This document shows positions 13,791 through 15,073 of a DNA stretch of 15,073 nt, piece by piece. The stretch covers positions 1-15,073 of the forward strand of contig DGYA01000134.1 of the NCBI GenBank assembly GCA_002396505.1. The letters are read 5' to 3'. Source of the stretch: Cyanobacteria bacterium UBA5018. GTDB taxonomy: Bacteria; Cyanobacteriota; Cyanobacteriia; PCC-6307; Cyanobiaceae. Both the position numbers and the translations under genes were made by a program. The stretch's first letter is position 1, and each line of letters opens with the position of its first letter. Under the pieces are notes generated by a model, which worked only from the letters and a program-made list of their open reading frames with translations, was not told where the DNA came from and ran no database searches.

Positions 13791-14037
13791 GGGCACGATC
13801 TGCCGGCCCGGTGGAGTTGGCGCCGGTGGGCTGGCGCGGGCAAAAGTGCCGGTTGACCAGACCTGTTCATCAGATATGTGCGGATGGATCGTCCCTGGGT
13901 GGACAACTTTTTTGACCCAGGGGCCTGTTAGCTGGATAGGATTCCGAACTGCTCGGTATCAACTGTCACAAACGGTTAAATCCCAAGGCTTAAACCTAAG
14001 CAAATAATAGCTTCCTGATTGGTTTACCTATCTTTGC
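13791..14037. other. spacer upstream of the hli promoter and the lectin-like pseudogene
   Basis: Short plus-strand frames cross this stretch, but none resembles a protein. A sequence related to the hli operator (aactgtcacaaacggtt, about 13958-13976) occurs about 185 bases upstream of it and may be a second, weaker site. Nothing else is recognised. Confidence 0.4.
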
Positions 14038-14713
14038 ATGGCCAACCTTGAACACGTGCCAGGCTCAGACAACACAATTGCTTTTGGGCTCAAATACAAA
14101 ATCAAGAGCGTTGGCCATGGAACAGTTCTCGACGATTGGGGCGGCAAGGTAGGCGAAGACTCAGCGGCTTTCCAGCCCGATGACACTCCTACCAGCTTGC
14201 ACTGCACCTGGACTCTGATCAAAACAGAGCGTGGTTTCAGGATCAAGAGCGTCGGCCATGGAACAGTCCTCGACGATTGGGGCGGCTAGGTAGGCGAGAA
14301 CTCAGCAGCTATGCCGCCGGATGATGCGCCGACTAACTCGCATCGCACCTGGTATTTTGTGCTTCAACCCCAGCAAGTGCCCAGCACTGAATTAAAAGCT
14401 CCGGCTGAGATTAAGGACGTAGTAAAACCTGAAGTTAAGCCAGAGATTAAACCTGAGGTTTAGCCAGCTTTACTAAAGGCTTCGTTGATTTCTGGTAACT
14501 TCCAGAACGTATCGTGGACTGTCAGTGACGTGCAAGGTGGAAAGGTCAACTTTGCCCCTATTAAGGTGAAGGTAGTCACTGCCAGCGGCCAACCCGTTCC
14601 TGGCATCAAGGTAACTTTCTCGGTGGCTTCAAAACCCGGTGACATTGTTGGTTCAGCTGGCCCCCTCCGGCGCCTCTTCCGCTGTGGTTACTCTGACTGC
14701 CCGACACATCTAA
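14038..14713 (+). pseudogene. decayed gene for a beta-trefoil-like plus Ig-like protein
   Basis: One reading frame from ATG 14038 stays protein-like for over 600 bases but is broken. Two 47-codon repeats (KSVGHGTVLDDWGG followed by a TW(T/Y) ending) resemble ricin-type beta-trefoil units. A Lys-Pro-Glu linker (KPEVKPEIKPEV) leads to an Ig-like, invasin-type domain (GQPVPGIKVTFSVASKPGDIVGSAG). TAG stops lie at 14287-14289 and 14461-14463, both where AAG (Lys) is expected from the adjacent repeats. At the C5 run 14661-14665 the frame shifts to one reading SGASSAVVTLTA, which ends at TAA 14711-14713, too early for a full Ig-like domain. The intact parent was probably an exported or surface adhesin-like protein, though no signal peptide is seen. 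Truncation by the adjacent IS is likely. Confidence 0.75.
14101..14312 (+). repeat. 141-bp-spaced direct repeat within the pseudogene
   Basis: The ~71 bases at 14101-14171 recur at 14242-14312 with only about seven differences. The spacing is exactly 141 bases (47 codons), so they are an internal domain duplication. One of the differences turns AAG (14146-14148) into TAG (14287-14289). The near-identity implies recent duplication or gene conversion. Confidence 0.9.
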
Positions 14714-14783
14714 TCTTAGACGGTCATACGACAGCCATTAGCTCGGCCTGGCTTGGCCGTGGCGGTAGCTCAATTCGCATAAA

Positions 14784-15073
14784 CTAGGGCTGTTTCTGCC
14801 GTCGCTGCACGCCGCGACTAGGGATGCAGGGCTCCAGGTCTCGCAGCGGGATCGGTATCCAGGCCAGCAGAGTTCTACCGACGTGGACCAAAGCCTGTTG
14901 CGGCCACTGCAAGCCGATCCGCACAAAGTTAAGGCCCCGCTGCCAGTGAGGATCCACCTGAAGGCGCAGGCCGCCCAAGCTCACGGCGAAACCCTGAAGG
15001 CTGCTCGCTAGCACGGCGATCGCCACCAACAGCAGCAGGCGATCGATGCGTGTCAGGCGACAGGGAAAACTGG
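14784..15073 (-). mobile_element. C-terminal end of a transposase, probably IS4 type (5' end outside window)
   Basis: The minus strand is open from the window edge to TAG at 14784-14786, giving the last ~96 residues. RLTRIDRLLLLVAIAVLA, HWQRGLNFVRIGLQW and PIPLRDLEPCIPSRGVQRRQ resemble, from memory, the C-termini of a family of IS4-type transposases common in cyanobacteria. The catalytic region lies off the window, so activity cannot be judged. The DNA between 14714 and 14783 should contain one IS end; I cannot identify its inverted repeat without the other end. The pseudogene at 14038-14713 stops just before it. Confidence 0.65.

Noticed and set aside
14287..14463. Genome-wide TAG reassignment to an amino acid
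   Set aside because: TAG ends ilvD, cobW, the 108-residue protein gene and two of the hli cluster genes at sensible places, so it is a working stop codon here.

Overview
The window looks like chromosome of an alpha-cyanobacterium of the Synechococcus/Cyanobium type. The evidence is two high-light-inducible (Hli) proteins, a lumen-type pentapeptide-repeat protein, a divergent Upp-like protein next to ilvD, compact genes, and mostly GC-rich coding DNA separated by AT-richer spacers. The assignment comes from gene content and protein style only; no search was run.

Left part (1-3066): a doubtful small ORF, then a plus-strand gene whose N-terminus is a run of 18-bp (6-residue) repeats joined to a tryptophan-rich domain. 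On the minus strand a cobalamin riboswitch precedes hupE and cobW, which overlap at TGATG. This is a B12-repressed cobalt/nickel uptake and metallochaperone operon. Centre-left (3396-6744): a secreted pentapeptide-repeat protein diverges from a upp-like gene with a degenerate PRPP site, followed by a small membrane protein and ilvD (branched-chain amino acid synthesis).

6745-7440 has no gene. It holds a 23-bp tandem array of nine or more units kept in exact register, bracketed by two related copies of a ~95-100-bp element with inverted ends.

Centre-right (7441-12592) is an arsenic island. A divergent promoter with a perfect ArsR-type inverted repeat separates arsR-acr3 (plus a secreted protein of unknown function) from a dedicated GAPDH, arsJ and a DUF938 methyltransferase. 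Acr3 should export arsenite. GAPDH plus ArsJ should trap arsenate as 1-arseno-3-phosphoglycerate and export it. The DUF938 gene appears to run past its normal end into a decayed IS66 fragment.

Right part (12593-15073): a hairpin-rich spacer; a minus-strand operon of a 46-residue Hli protein, a 36-residue one-helix protein and a 78-residue Hli protein, with a recognisable promoter whose -10 lies in a perfect inverted repeat; then a decayed gene for a beta-trefoil-like/Ig-like protein carrying two in-frame TAG codons, both where Lys AAG is expected, plus a C-run frameshift; and finally the C-terminal end of an apparent IS4-type transposase running off the window.
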